From: Leadbetterella lacunae
GTDB lineage: Bacteria > Bacteroidota > Bacteroidia > Cytophagales > Spirosomataceae
Direction: 5' to 3'
DNA length: 64,000 nucleotides
NCBI RefSeq assembly: GCF_042649125.1
Contig: NZ_JBHRYQ010000001.1
Span: 2,666,001-2,730,000, forward strand
Positions 26,741-35,293 of the stretch are shown in pieces. Below the pieces are notes generated by a model. The model saw nothing but the letters and a program-made list of their open reading frames with translations. It had not been told where the DNA came from and did no database searches. Numbering within the stretch: position 1 is the stretch's first letter; the number at the start of each line of letters is the position of its first letter. The position numbers were made by a program, and so were the translations under genes.

Positions 26741-28325
26741 ATGTCGCCCTGATGGGGCTTAGATACCATTGCTATTTCTTATAGTTACCAAAATATTGGC
26801 CCGATGGGCCTTGCTTAACTTACCTGAAAAAAACATACGCTTCAGAGAAGCGAAACATTAATAAAAACAGTCCGTAAAACGATAAGTAATTGCTCCAGAG
26901 GAGCAAAACATTAATAACAAGGTCAGTCACCTTTCCTAACAAAAAAGCCCCAGCGGGGCGACATTTTGGTAAAACAAAAGCTTAAAAATAAACCCTCAGC
27001 CCCAGAGGGGCGGCATTTTAATACATTAAAACTAAAAACAGATAACAACTCAAAACTCTCTCTAAGCAAAATTTCGCCCCGATGGGGCTTTATTTCCATC
27101 GTTATTTATTCAATTACCAAAATTTCGGTCCGATGGGCCTTTATAATTAACAAAAAATTGCCTCAGAGAGGCTAAATATTAATAAAAACCGTCCGCAAAA
27201 CGACAACCAGTTGCTCCAGAGGAGCAAAATATTAATAACAAAAGCATGACACTTTTCAAACTAAAAGCCCCAGCGGGGCGACATTTTGGTAAAACAAAAC
27301 CTTAAAAATAAACCCTAAGCCCCAGAGGGGCGGCATTTTAATACATCAAAACTAAAAACAGATAACATCTCAAAATTCTCTCTAAACAAAATGTCGCCCC
27401 GATGGGGCTTAGATACCATTGCTATTTCTTATAGTTACCAAAATATCGGCCCTATGGGCCTTGCTTAACTAACCTAAAAAAAACATACACTTCAGAGAAG
27501 CGAGATATTAATAAAAACAGTCCGTAATACGACAAATAGTTGCTCCAGAGGAGTAATACATAAGTTACAAAGCCTGACACTTTTTCAAACTAAAAGCCCC
27601 AGCGGGGCGATATTTTGGTAAAACAAAACCTTAAAAATAAACCCTCAGCCCCAGTGGGGCGGCATTTTAATACATCAAAACTAAAAACAGATAACATCTC
27701 AAAATTCTCTCTAAACAAAATGTCGCCCCGATGGGGCTTTATTTCCATCGTTATTTATTCAACTACCAAAATTTCGGTCCGATGGGCCTTGCTTAACTTA
27801 CCTAAAAAAACATACGCTTCAGAGTGGCTAAATATTAATAAAAACTATTTGTAAAACGACAACCAGTTGCTCCAGAGGAGCAAAATATTAAATACAAAAG
27901 CCTGACACCTTTCCTAACAAAAAAGCCCCAGCAGGGCGACATTTTGGTAAAACAAAACCTTAAAAATAAACCCTCAGCCCCAGAGGGGCGGCATTTTAAT
28001 ACATTAAAACTAAAAACAGATAACAACTCAAAACTCGCACTAAACAAAATGCCGCCCCGATGGGGCTTAGATACGATTGCTATTTCTTATAGTTACCAAA
28101 ATATCGGCCCGATGGGCCTTGCTTAACTAACCTAAAAAAAACATACGCTTCAGAGAAGCGAGATATTAATAAAAACAGTCCATAAAACAATAAGTAGTTG
28201 CTCCAGAGGAGCAAAACATCAATAACAAAGCCAGTCACCTTTCCTAACAAAAAAGCCCCAGCGGGGCGACATTTTAGTAACCAAGACACTTAAATAACGA
28301 AACAAAATGCTCCAGAGGAGCATAA
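26741..28325. repeat. REP/BIME-like palindrome array in about 330-bp units
   Basis: Five units start at about 26745, 27075, 27395, 27724 and 28053. Each full unit carries six short hairpins with 3-base loops: GCCCCGATGGGGC, GGCCCGATGGGCC, CGCTTCAGAGAAGCG, TTGCTCCAGAGGAGCAA, GCCCCAGCGGGGC and GCCCCAGAGGGGC. Units alternate between two subtypes (AGATACCATTGC and TATTTCCATCG after the first hairpin), giving a higher-order period near 650 bp. Some hairpins are inverted copies of one another with matching flanks (GGCGACATTTT and AAAATGTCGCC), as in BIMEs. Open frames inside (for example 26966-27175, 27615-27854, 27944-28126) are repeat translations, not genes. Confidence 0.9.
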
Positions 28326-28359
28326 GTTCAATAACTTTACCGCTCTACAAAATAAACCT

Positions 28360-28367
28360 TAACTTTG
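28360..28367 (+). promoter_or_regulatory. -7 element for the M17 aminopeptidase gene
   Basis: TAACTTTG, an exact TAnnTTTG match, lies 24 bases before the ATG at 28392. It overlaps the earlier ATG at 28365, which argues against that codon as the start. Confidence 0.6.
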
Positions 28368-28391
28368 CACGGCAAAAAACACTTTGATAAT

Positions 28392-29846
28392 ATGAAAATC
28401 ACAATTAACAATTCAGATTCATACGCTACAATAGTTATTCCTTTCTTTGAAAATGAAAATCTTGAACAGCAACTGAATGATATCAGCAAACAAATAAATT
28501 TCGAGCAAAAAGCACTCTTGAGCGATTTTTCAGCCAAAGCAAAAGAACAGGTTTTAGGCTTAACACAATCAGGAGAAAAAGTATATTTCTTGGGACTAGG
28601 AAACGGTAAAAATCCAGGAGAAGTAAGTAAGATTTTCAGAAGCTTTTTCAATGCCAACAAAGAGAAATTAAAGTTGGGTGCAAGTGTCATTCTACATAAT
28701 GAATCAATACAAAATATAGCAAGAGATATTAGTAACGGCATATTTTTGGCGGAATATCAGATAGCAAAACTTAAGACTGGACAGAAAGAAAGTACCACCA
28801 TTTTCAATTCTGATTTTACATTAAATTTCCAAACAGAAAACTCAGAAAGCATCTCCAATGCGGTAGCAAAGGGAAGAGCGATGGCAGAAACTCAAATGAA
28901 GATGATGGCATGGGTAGACGCCCCCGCCAACTACAAAACCCCTCAAATGATATCGAGCTGGATACGGGAATCGGGTTCTACTAATGGCTTTGAGGTAGAG
29001 GTTTACACAGAAAAGGCCTGTGAAGAAATGGGACTTAAAGCTTTACTTGCTGTTGGAAGAGGAAGCATTGACAATCCGGCGGAATTTGTGGTGATGAAAT
29101 ACAGCCACCCAGATGCTACTAAAACTGTAGGGCTAATAGGAAAAGGTGTAACTTTTGATACGGGTGGTGTGTCGCTGAAACCAGGCGATAACATGAACTA
29201 CATGAAGTCTGACATGGGCGGAGCGGCGGCAGTTTGTGGCACGATAGAATTGGCAGCGAAATTAAAATTGAAGGTAAACATAGTGGCGGCGGTGCCATTG
29301 ACCGAAAACTGCATAGACGGCAAAGCGATTAAGCCCGGCGACGTAATTGGCACATATTTGGGAAAAACAATCGAGGTTATAAACACAGATGCTGAGGGCC
29401 GCCTTATATTGGCAGATGCACTCGCTTACGTGAAGAAAAATCACCATCCAGATATATTAGTTGACTTGGCAACATTGACTGGAAACTGCATACAATCGCT
29501 TGGATATGCGGCAGCGGCGTTGCTCTCAAACAACGACGAACTGGCGGAGTCGCTTAGCAAATCTGGTTATGAAACTGGCGAAAAAGTTTGGAGAATGCCA
29601 CTCTGGGACGACTATAAAGACATGATGAAGTCTGACGTGGCCGACATCAAAAACCTATCGTCGGCACCCTTAGCTGGTGCCATTACGGCAGCAAAGTTCC
29701 TAGAAGAATTTATAGACGGGCACACTACTTGGGCTCACTTAGACATTGCCGGAGTGGCTTTTGGCGACTCCGAATACGGAAGCATGAAATCATCCACGGG
29801 TTATGGTGTAAAACTTTTGACCAATTGGCTGGAAAGCATCAGTTAA
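28392..29846 (+). CDS. M17 leucyl aminopeptidase
   Basis: About 484 residues. The N-terminal macro-like domain (1-165) is followed by the M17 catalytic domain with the signature NTDAEGRL and the metal/catalytic stretch GKGVTFDTGGVSLKPG (Lys, Asp) and MGGAAAV. Family members are cytoplasmic hexameric enzymes with two metal ions that release N-terminal residues. The start at 28392 is preferred because the upstream ATG at 28365 lies in the predicted promoter. A terminator follows at 29873-29916. Confidence 0.93.
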   Translation: MKITINNSDSYATIVIPFFENENLEQQLNDISKQINFEQKALLSDFSAKAKEQVLGLTQSGEKVYFLGLGNGKNPGEVSKIFRSFFNANKEKLKLGASVILHNESIQNIARDISNGIFLAEYQIAKLKTGQKESTTIFNSDFTLNFQTENSESISNAVAKGRAMAETQMKMMAWVDAPANYKTPQMISSWIRESGSTNGFEVEVYTEKACEEMGLKALLAVGRGSIDNPAEFVVMKYSHPDATKTVGLIGKGVTFDTGGVSLKPGDNMNYMKSDMGGAAAVCGTIELAAKLKLKVNIVAAVPLTENCIDGKAIKPGDVIGTYLGKTIEVINTDAEGRLILADALAYVKKNHHPDILVDLATLTGNCIQSLGYAAAALLSNNDELAESLSKSGYETGEKVWRMPLWDDYKDMMKSDVADIKNLSSAPLAGAITAAKFLEEFIDGHTTWAHLDIAGVAFGDSEYGSMKSSTGYGVKLLTNWLESIS

Positions 29847-29872
29847 AAAACACAGTTGAGAAATGATAATTT

Positions 29873-29916
29873 TAGGGATTTGGGTTGCTTTCGTAATCTA
29901 AATCCTTATTTTTTTT
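29873..29916 (+). terminator. Terminator of the M17 peptidase gene
   Basis: TAGGGATTTGGG (29873-29884) pairs with TCTAAATCCTTA (29897-29908) allowing G-U pairs, followed by eight T. Confidence 0.7.
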
Positions 29917-30100
29917 AAAAAAAATTAACCTAGTCTGCTTTTACTGTTTAATTAAATGTGGTTAAAAAAAAGGCAGTTTTAGCCAAAGTTGTGGATTAAA
30001 AAAACATTACATAATTTTAGTTCTAAAATAAAACCATTTAAATCTTAATTCAAACGATCAAATTTCACACTTTTATTTTCCCAAAAATCAAAAGAACACT

Positions 30101-30298
30101 ATGAAGAGAATCTCCTTTAGTTTAATCATTGGCCTTTTAGCAGCGGTAAATGTTATCTCCACTTTTTTTACAGAAAACATATCTTCTAAAATCTTATTCC
30201 TAGAAGTAAACATCTGGTTTTACAGGTTTTTCTGGTCGGTTATTGCCATTAGCTTAATCTTTAAGCATTTCGAAAAGTCAAGAAACACGCCCAATTAA
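30101..30298 (+). CDS. Small two-helix membrane protein
   Basis: 65 residues with two hydrophobic segments (about 5-22 and 34-54) and a basic tail (KHFEKSRNTPN). No family recognised. It ends 4 bases before the M23 peptidase gene, so the two are probably one operon. Confidence 0.6.
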   Translation: MKRISFSLIIGLLAAVNVISTFFTENISSKILFLEVNIWFYRFFWSVIAISLIFKHFEKSRNTPN

Positions 30299-30302
30299 GA
30301 CT

Positions 30303-30815
30303 ATGAAAAAGAGAAATATAATTTTACTTTTCATTTTGGTGACTTTCGTAATTGGACTTTTGATACCACAAAACTTACAAATGCCGGTCTTAGGTGCTAC
30401 CCAAGCAGATTTTAACCCCAAATCTTTTTGGTATTACCCATGGGGCAAATCCATTACGCACAAAGGAGTAGACATTTTTGCAAAAAAAGGAACGGACATA
30501 AAATCATCAACGATAGGCTTGGTATTATTTGCAGGAGAAATAAGCATGGGCGGAAAATTCATTTTAATTCTTGGCCCAAAATGGAGATTACATTATTATG
30601 CACATTTAGACCAATCAAAAATTTCTCCCTTATCATTTGTAGGTAAAAAAACAGTCATTGCCACGGTAGGTACAAGCGGAAATGCTGTAGGCAAAGCACC
30701 ACACTTACACTATTCTATTTATACGTTAATTCCTTATGTATGGAAAAAAGACTCGGATAGGCAAGGGTGGAAAAAGATGTTTTACTTGAACCCAATTGAG
30801 TATTTAAACAATTGA
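30303..30815 (+). CDS. M23-family (LytM-like) metallopeptidase
   Basis: 170 residues. N-terminal signal or anchor helix (about 5-22), then a short M23 domain with ITHKGVDIFA (His, Asp zinc ligands) and HLHYSIY (His ligands). M23 enzymes cut peptidoglycan cross-bridges. There is no additional coiled coil or LysM domain, so this is a minimal version anchored in the inner membrane or exported. Confidence 0.88.
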   Translation: MKKRNIILLFILVTFVIGLLIPQNLQMPVLGATQADFNPKSFWYYPWGKSITHKGVDIFAKKGTDIKSSTIGLVLFAGEISMGGKFILILGPKWRLHYYAHLDQSKISPLSFVGKKTVIATVGTSGNAVGKAPHLHYSIYTLIPYVWKKDSDRQGWKKMFYLNPIEYLNN

Positions 30816-30868
30816 AAATAAACCTTTAAGCAAACTTTAGATAAATAAAAAAAATAAACTTTACACAC

Positions 30869-31075
30869 ATGGAAGTATTGAAGAAAAAGGAATTTTGGAT
30901 TAATTCTTTAATTTTATTTTTAACGTTAGCATTTTGCGACTGGCTTTTTGGAAAAGGCTGGAGTTTCATAAAAGGAGCGGTCTCTTTTCAAGAGTCCCTT
31001 AAAGATTTCACTGTTAGGACAGTTTGGGTTGGCATAGCCATAGCTGTTTCTTTTTATGGAGTTAGTAAAAAATGA
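30869..31075 (+). CDS. Small two-helix membrane protein
   Basis: 68 residues with two hydrophobic segments (about 10-26 and 47-63) joined by a short loop (GKGWSFIKGAVSFQES). Function unknown. It lies 54 bases after the M23 gene and may be co-transcribed with it. Confidence 0.55.
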   Translation: MEVLKKKEFWINSLILFLTLAFCDWLFGKGWSFIKGAVSFQESLKDFTVRTVWVGIAIAVSFYGVSKK

Positions 31076-31132
31076 GGTATTGAGATTAAGTAAGCATATT
31101 TTGAAATTTACATCACCTAAATAGAAGGTATT

Positions 31133-32005
31133 ATGAAATACAATCCTGAAATTCACAATCGAAGATCAATTCGCCTTAAAGGCTATGATTATTCAAAAGC
31201 GGGCCTTTATTTTATTACAATTTGTGTGCAAGATCACAAAATGATGTTCGGTGAAGTTATTGAGGGAGAAATGGTTTTAAATGACCCAGGCAATATGCTG
31301 GAAACTGAATGGAAAAAATTAAAAACCCGGTTTCCCAATATTAAATTACATGAATTTATTGTCATGCCGAATCATTTTCATGGAATTTTAGAAATCGTAT
31401 CAGCAACCGAAATGATTAACCAAACCGTAGGGTCAACCCTCGTGGTTGACCAAATCAACCAAATTGACCATAACGACCAAATAGATAGAAAAGAACAGGT
31501 AAACAAAAACGAAAAAGGTAATAATTATTATTATGGGCAACCACAAGGGATTGCCCCAACATATAGGACGGATAAAAATACCAAAAACCAAAGGATTAAC
31601 CCAACCTATAATACGGATAAAAATACCGAAAACCAAGGAAATAACCCAACCTATAATACGGATAAAAATACCGAAAACCAAGGAAATAACCCAACCTATA
31701 ATACGGATAAAAATACCGAAAACCAAGAAATTAACCCAACCTGTAGGACGAAAAAAAATACCGAAAACCAAAGAATTAACCCAACCATAAAAACAGTGGG
31801 CGATATTATTGCGGCATTTAAATCAATTACGACGGTTGAATATATTCGAGGCGTAAAGAAATCTGGTTGGAAACCATTTAATCGTAGAGTTTGGCAGCGT
31901 AATTATTATGAAATTATCATGCGTACTGAACAATCATACATAAACATATCTAATTACATTGTAAATAACCCCCGTAATTGGAAAGAGGACAAGTTCAATA
32001 AATAA
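31133..32005 (+). CDS. REP-associated tyrosine transposase (RAYT, Y1 HUH family)
   Basis: 290 residues. The N-terminus (HNRRSIRLKGYDYSKAGLYFITICVQD) and the HUH motif VMPNHFHGIL (H81, H83) are typical RAYT. The C-terminal half has GDIIAAFKSITTVEYIRG, WQRNYYEII (Y258/Y259, candidate catalytic region) and YIVNNPRNW. RAYTs move or maintain REP palindromes in trans and are single-copy chromosomal genes. Between the two halves (about residues 100-220) is a low-complexity insert made of 15-residue repeats (NPTYNTDKNTENQGN). A large REP-like array lies 2.8 kb upstream. No inverted repeats bound the gene itself. Confidence 0.88.
   Translation: MKYNPEIHNRRSIRLKGYDYSKAGLYFITICVQDHKMMFGEVIEGEMVLNDPGNMLETEWKKLKTRFPNIKLHEFIVMPNHFHGILEIVSATEMINQTVGSTLVVDQINQIDHNDQIDRKEQVNKNEKGNNYYYGQPQGIAPTYRTDKNTKNQRINPTYNTDKNTENQGNNPTYNTDKNTENQGNNPTYNTDKNTENQEINPTCRTKKNTENQRINPTIKTVGDIIAAFKSITTVEYIRGVKKSGWKPFNRRVWQRNYYEIIMRTEQSYINISNYIVNNPRNWKEDKFNK
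31431..31451. repeat. REP-like hairpin inside the RAYT gene
   Basis: GGTCAACC (31431-31438), loop CTCGT, GGTTGACC (31444-31451): a perfect 8-bp inverted repeat preceded by GTA. A similar inverted palindrome (GGGCAACCACAAGGGATTGC, then CC) begins at about 31536. Both resemble REP-type elements but are translated in frame. Confidence 0.65.
31555..31797 (+). repeat. 45-bp coding minisatellite in the RAYT gene
   Basis: The unit beginning CCCAAC recurs at 31555, 31600, 31645, 31690, 31735 and (partial) 31780, an exact 45-bp period that keeps the frame. The first unit (CCACAAGGGATTGCCCCAAC) looks like half of a REP hairpin and later units look like eroded copies of it. Confidence 0.9.
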
Positions 32006-32046
32006 ACCACAAAAAAGTATTATCAGCCAAAAAATACCTAATCCAT

Positions 32047-32913
32047 TCACTCCCCATCAATCCTAAATTTCCCTGATTTTAGGAAAGCAATGCATTGTTC
32101 AAAAACCAAGGTATCACCGCTAAGTTTTTTCTTGATTACATCTGGGTATTTAGAAGTATCAAAAAATGAAGGCACAAACGAAATCCCTTTCTTTAGACTT
32201 ACGAAATGACACATAAGCTCAAGTGAAGACACCTCTTGCACGATATGACCCGTCCTGGCGAAACCGGCATTTTTGCAGAAATTTTCTATCGTTTCATAAA
32301 TCGGATGCACGCTCGCTTTTATCTCTACCCAATCTTCTGCTTTTAGCTCACTTAAGGCCAAACTTGCTTTTGTGGCAAAAGGATGCTCCGCATGCATCAA
32401 TATTTGTAGTTCGCTATCTTTTAACATAAGAAAATCTAATTCTTCAACATTTACAGGCCCTACCGTTATCCCAAAATCGATATTTTCATTTTGAACCGCC
32501 TCTTGCACGTCCAGGTGTGTTTCATATTCTTCCAACTTAAACACACGATTGGGGAAGTGTTCCGAAAGAATTTTAATACTGTCAATCACTCTTTGGTTGT
32601 GAATCATGCGATAAGAGCCCAATTTTATCACTTCCTGCGACTCCTTATTGCTTTTTAGCTTCTCTTTGGCTTTTTCTGCCAAGTCCAATATTTTTTTTGC
32701 GTCTTTCAAAAACACCATTCCAGCTGCCGTTAGCTCCACTATCCTGTTTTTCTTTCTTTTAGCTTTATCAAAAAGATCAACCCCAAGTTCGCCTTCAAGA
32801 TGTGCAAGCTGCTGACTCAAAGCAGACTGAGACACAAAGAGTTTTTCGGCGGCCTTCACAAACTGACCCTCGGTGGCAATAGTTACAAAATATTTAAGCT
32901 GACGAAGTTCCAT
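32047..32913 (-). CDS. LysR-family transcriptional regulator
   Basis: 288 residues. N-terminal winged helix (MELRQLKYFVTIATEGQFVKAAEKLFVSQSALSQQLAHLEGELGV) and a C-terminal ligand-binding domain (about 90-285). It is divergent from the tyrosine-degradation operon, 89 bases away, the classic position for its activator. Ligand unknown; an aromatic pathway intermediate is inferred. Confidence 0.9.
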   Translation of the reverse strand: MELRQLKYFVTIATEGQFVKAAEKLFVSQSALSQQLAHLEGELGVDLFDKAKRKKNRIVELTAAGMVFLKDAKKILDLAEKAKEKLKSNKESQEVIKLGSYRMIHNQRVIDSIKILSEHFPNRVFKLEEYETHLDVQEAVQNENIDFGITVGPVNVEELDFLMLKDSELQILMHAEHPFATKASLALSELKAEDWVEIKASVHPIYETIENFCKNAGFARTGHIVQEVSSLELMCHFVSLKKGISFVPSFFDTSKYPDVIKKKLSGDTLVFEQCIAFLKSGKFRIDGE

Positions 32914-32932
32914 TAGTATAAGTTTTACTTAT

Positions 32933-32956
32933 TCAAAAGTAGAAAAAACTATTTGA
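32933..32956. promoter_or_regulatory. Candidate LysR operator
   Basis: An imperfect inverted repeat, TCAAA(AG)TAG then 6 bases then CTATTTGA, lies in the 89-base gap between the LysR gene and hpd. The arms are short and one is interrupted, so this is tentative. Confidence 0.35.
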
Positions 32957-33002
32957 CTTCACCTTCAATTATTTAAATATTTGTTAAAAAAATTGCACTT
33001 TT

Positions 33003-34127
33003 ATGATATCTCAAATAGAAGAACTTACACAAACTGAAAAAGAATTTCTCCCTCTTTTGGGCACAGACCATATTGAGTTTTATGTAGGAAACGCCAAACA
33101 GTCGGCTTTTTTCTATGAAAAAACGTTCGGTTTCGAAATAGTTGCCTACAAAGGACCTGAAACCGGAAACAGAGAAAGTGTGAGTTACATGCTTCAGCAG
33201 GGAAAAATTAGACTGGTGCTTACGGCGTCTTTAAATCCCAACTCCGAAATAGCCAAACATGTGTACAAACATGGCGATGGCGTAAAAGTCTTAGCCCTTT
33301 GGGTAGACGATGCCGCAGACGCCTATAAACAAACCACAAGCAGAGGTGCAGTGGGCATAATGGAGCCACAAACTATCAAGGACGAAAACGGAGAAGTAAA
33401 AATGGCATCTATCAAAACATATGGCGAAACCATCCACACTTTCGTGGAGCGAAAAAATTATTCAGGTGTATTTTTACCCGGATTCATACCGCGTAGTTCG
33501 GGTGCTTTTAAAAAATCAGTTGGTCTAAAATACATCGATCATTGCGTGGGCAATGTGGGCTTGGGTGAAATGGATAATTGGGTGAAGTTTTATGAAGACG
33601 TAATGGGCTTCAAATTACTGCTCACCTTCGATGACCACGATATTTCTACCGAATATACGGCCTTGATGTCAAAAGTAGTTTCAAACGGAAACGGCTACAT
33701 CAAGTTCCCGATAAATGAACCTGCAGACGGACTCAAAAAGTCGCAGATAGAAGAATATTTAGATTTTTACCAAGGTGCAGGTGTGCAACACATCGCGGTG
33801 GCTACTGATGACATTATAGCCACCGTGGCCGATCTACGCAGCAGAGGCGTGGAGTTTTTGTATGTACCCGAAGTATACTACGACGACCTCCTAGACCGCG
33901 TTGGAGACATAAAAGAAGACATTGAAGAGATTAAAGCGATGAATATATTGGTAGACAGAGACGAAGAGGGCTACTTATTGCAAATATTTACAAAACCAGT
34001 GGAAGACCGCCCAACTTTGTTTTTTGAGATAATTCAAAGACGTGGTGCACAATCATTTGGAAAAGGAAATTTCAAGGCACTATTTGAGGCTTTAGAGCGT
34101 GAACAAGAACTAAGAGGAAACCTTTAA
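33003..34127 (+). CDS. hpd: 4-hydroxyphenylpyruvate dioxygenase
   Basis: 374 residues, two vicinal-oxygen-chelate domains. The iron ligands are visible: His in YIDHCVGNV (about residue 178), His in VQHIAVATDD (about 261) and Glu in LFFEIIQR (about 347). It converts 4-hydroxyphenylpyruvate to homogentisate, the entry to the homogentisate route. First gene of the operon, divergent from the LysR gene; hmgA follows after 11 bases. Confidence 0.96.
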   Translation: MISQIEELTQTEKEFLPLLGTDHIEFYVGNAKQSAFFYEKTFGFEIVAYKGPETGNRESVSYMLQQGKIRLVLTASLNPNSEIAKHVYKHGDGVKVLALWVDDAADAYKQTTSRGAVGIMEPQTIKDENGEVKMASIKTYGETIHTFVERKNYSGVFLPGFIPRSSGAFKKSVGLKYIDHCVGNVGLGEMDNWVKFYEDVMGFKLLLTFDDHDISTEYTALMSKVVSNGNGYIKFPINEPADGLKKSQIEEYLDFYQGAGVQHIAVATDDIIATVADLRSRGVEFLYVPEVYYDDLLDRVGDIKEDIEEIKAMNILVDRDEEGYLLQIFTKPVEDRPTLFFEIIQRRGAQSFGKGNFKALFEALEREQELRGNL

Positions 34128-34138
34128 TTTACAGCAAC

Positions 34139-35293
34139 ATGCCATTTTATCACACATTAGGACAGATTCCAGCCAAGAGGCACACGCAGTTTAGAAAACC
34201 AAACGGTGAGCTGTATTATGAGCAGCTATTTGGTACTATTGGGTTCGATGGCATGTCGTCGCTCATGTATCATGTGCACAGGCCTACCATGATTCAAGAC
34301 ATTCTTATTCAAAAAGATGTATCGCCAAAGGTTGCAGTGGCCAAAGACATAAAAGCAAGGCTACTTCAGGGTTTTCAGGTGCCGAGAGAAGTAGATTTTT
34401 TAGAAAGTAAAAAAACACTATTCGTAAACTCAGACCTTCACCTTGGCTTGGCAGCACCCAAAGGTTTAAAAACTTCGTATTTCTGCAAAAATGCCGATGC
34501 TGACGAAATGTGGTTTGTGCACGAAGGCAGCGGCACTTTAAAATCCCAGTTTGGCCAAATAAAGTTTACCGATGGCGACTATCTGATTATCCCCAGAGGC
34601 GTTATATACCAAATGGAGTTTGATACCGAAGCCAATAGACTGCTTTTTGTAGAATCTTTTGTACCCATTTACACCCCAAAACGCTATCGCAATCATTTTG
34701 GACAATTGCTTGAACACAGTCCCTACTGCGAGCGAGACATAAAACGCCCTGAACTTTTGGAAACAATAGACCTCAAAGGCGAATTTGTGATAAAAATAAA
34801 AAAACAAGGTATTGAATATGATGTCCTCTATGGCAATCACCCGTTTGATTTGGTCGGTTGGGATGGCTACAATTTCCCTTATGGCTTTTCTATTCATAAT
34901 TTTGAACCTATCACAGGTCGCATTCATCAGCCACCACCGGTGCACCAAACATTCGAGACCTCAGCATTTGTGGTTTGTTCGTTTGTGCCTCGTATGTATG
35001 ACTACCATCCACAGAGCATTCCGGCTCCATATAACCACTCAAATATCGACTCCGACGAGCTCATATATTATGTAGATGGGGACTTTATGAGTAGAAACAA
35101 TATAGAAAAAGGGCACATTACGCTACATCCGGGCGGCATACCACATGGACCTGCACCGGGTGCTTATGAGCGGAGCATCGGACAAAAAGAAACGCAAGAA
35201 CTGGCTGTAATGGTAGACACATTTAAGCCACTCATGCTTACCGAAGAAGCACTAAAACTAGACGACGGCAAATATTACAAATCATGGATATGA
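34139..35293 (+). CDS. hmgA: Homogentisate 1,2-dioxygenase
   Basis: 384 residues, cupin-like fold. Typical motifs: FDGMSSLMYHVHRPT, HQPPPVHQTFETSAFVVCSFVPR, HPGGIPHGPAPGAYERS, supplying the iron-binding His/Glu set. It opens homogentisate to maleylacetoacetate. Somewhat shorter than the about 430-445-residue animal and proteobacterial enzymes, as is usual for Bacteroidota homologues. Its stop overlaps the fumarylacetoacetase gene. Confidence 0.95.
   Translation: MPFYHTLGQIPAKRHTQFRKPNGELYYEQLFGTIGFDGMSSLMYHVHRPTMIQDILIQKDVSPKVAVAKDIKARLLQGFQVPREVDFLESKKTLFVNSDLHLGLAAPKGLKTSYFCKNADADEMWFVHEGSGTLKSQFGQIKFTDGDYLIIPRGVIYQMEFDTEANRLLFVESFVPIYTPKRYRNHFGQLLEHSPYCERDIKRPELLETIDLKGEFVIKIKKQGIEYDVLYGNHPFDLVGWDGYNFPYGFSIHNFEPITGRIHQPPPVHQTFETSAFVVCSFVPRMYDYHPQSIPAPYNHSNIDSDELIYYVDGDFMSRNNIEKGHITLHPGGIPHGPAPGAYERSIGQKETQELAVMVDTFKPLMLTEEALKLDDGKYYKSWI

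Noticed and set aside
26966..28126. Several 60-80-residue open frames (with NKPSAPEGRHFN-type sequence)
   Set aside because: They are translations of the REP-like array, repeated with the same period, and have no start or promoter context.
26741..28325. Possible CRISPR array
   Set aside because: The periodic palindromes have about 330-bp periods and conserved, not unique, spacers; no cas genes are present.
31433..31771. 112-residue minus-strand frame with FGIFIRIIGWV repeats
   Set aside because: It is the antisense of the 45-bp minisatellite in the RAYT gene.
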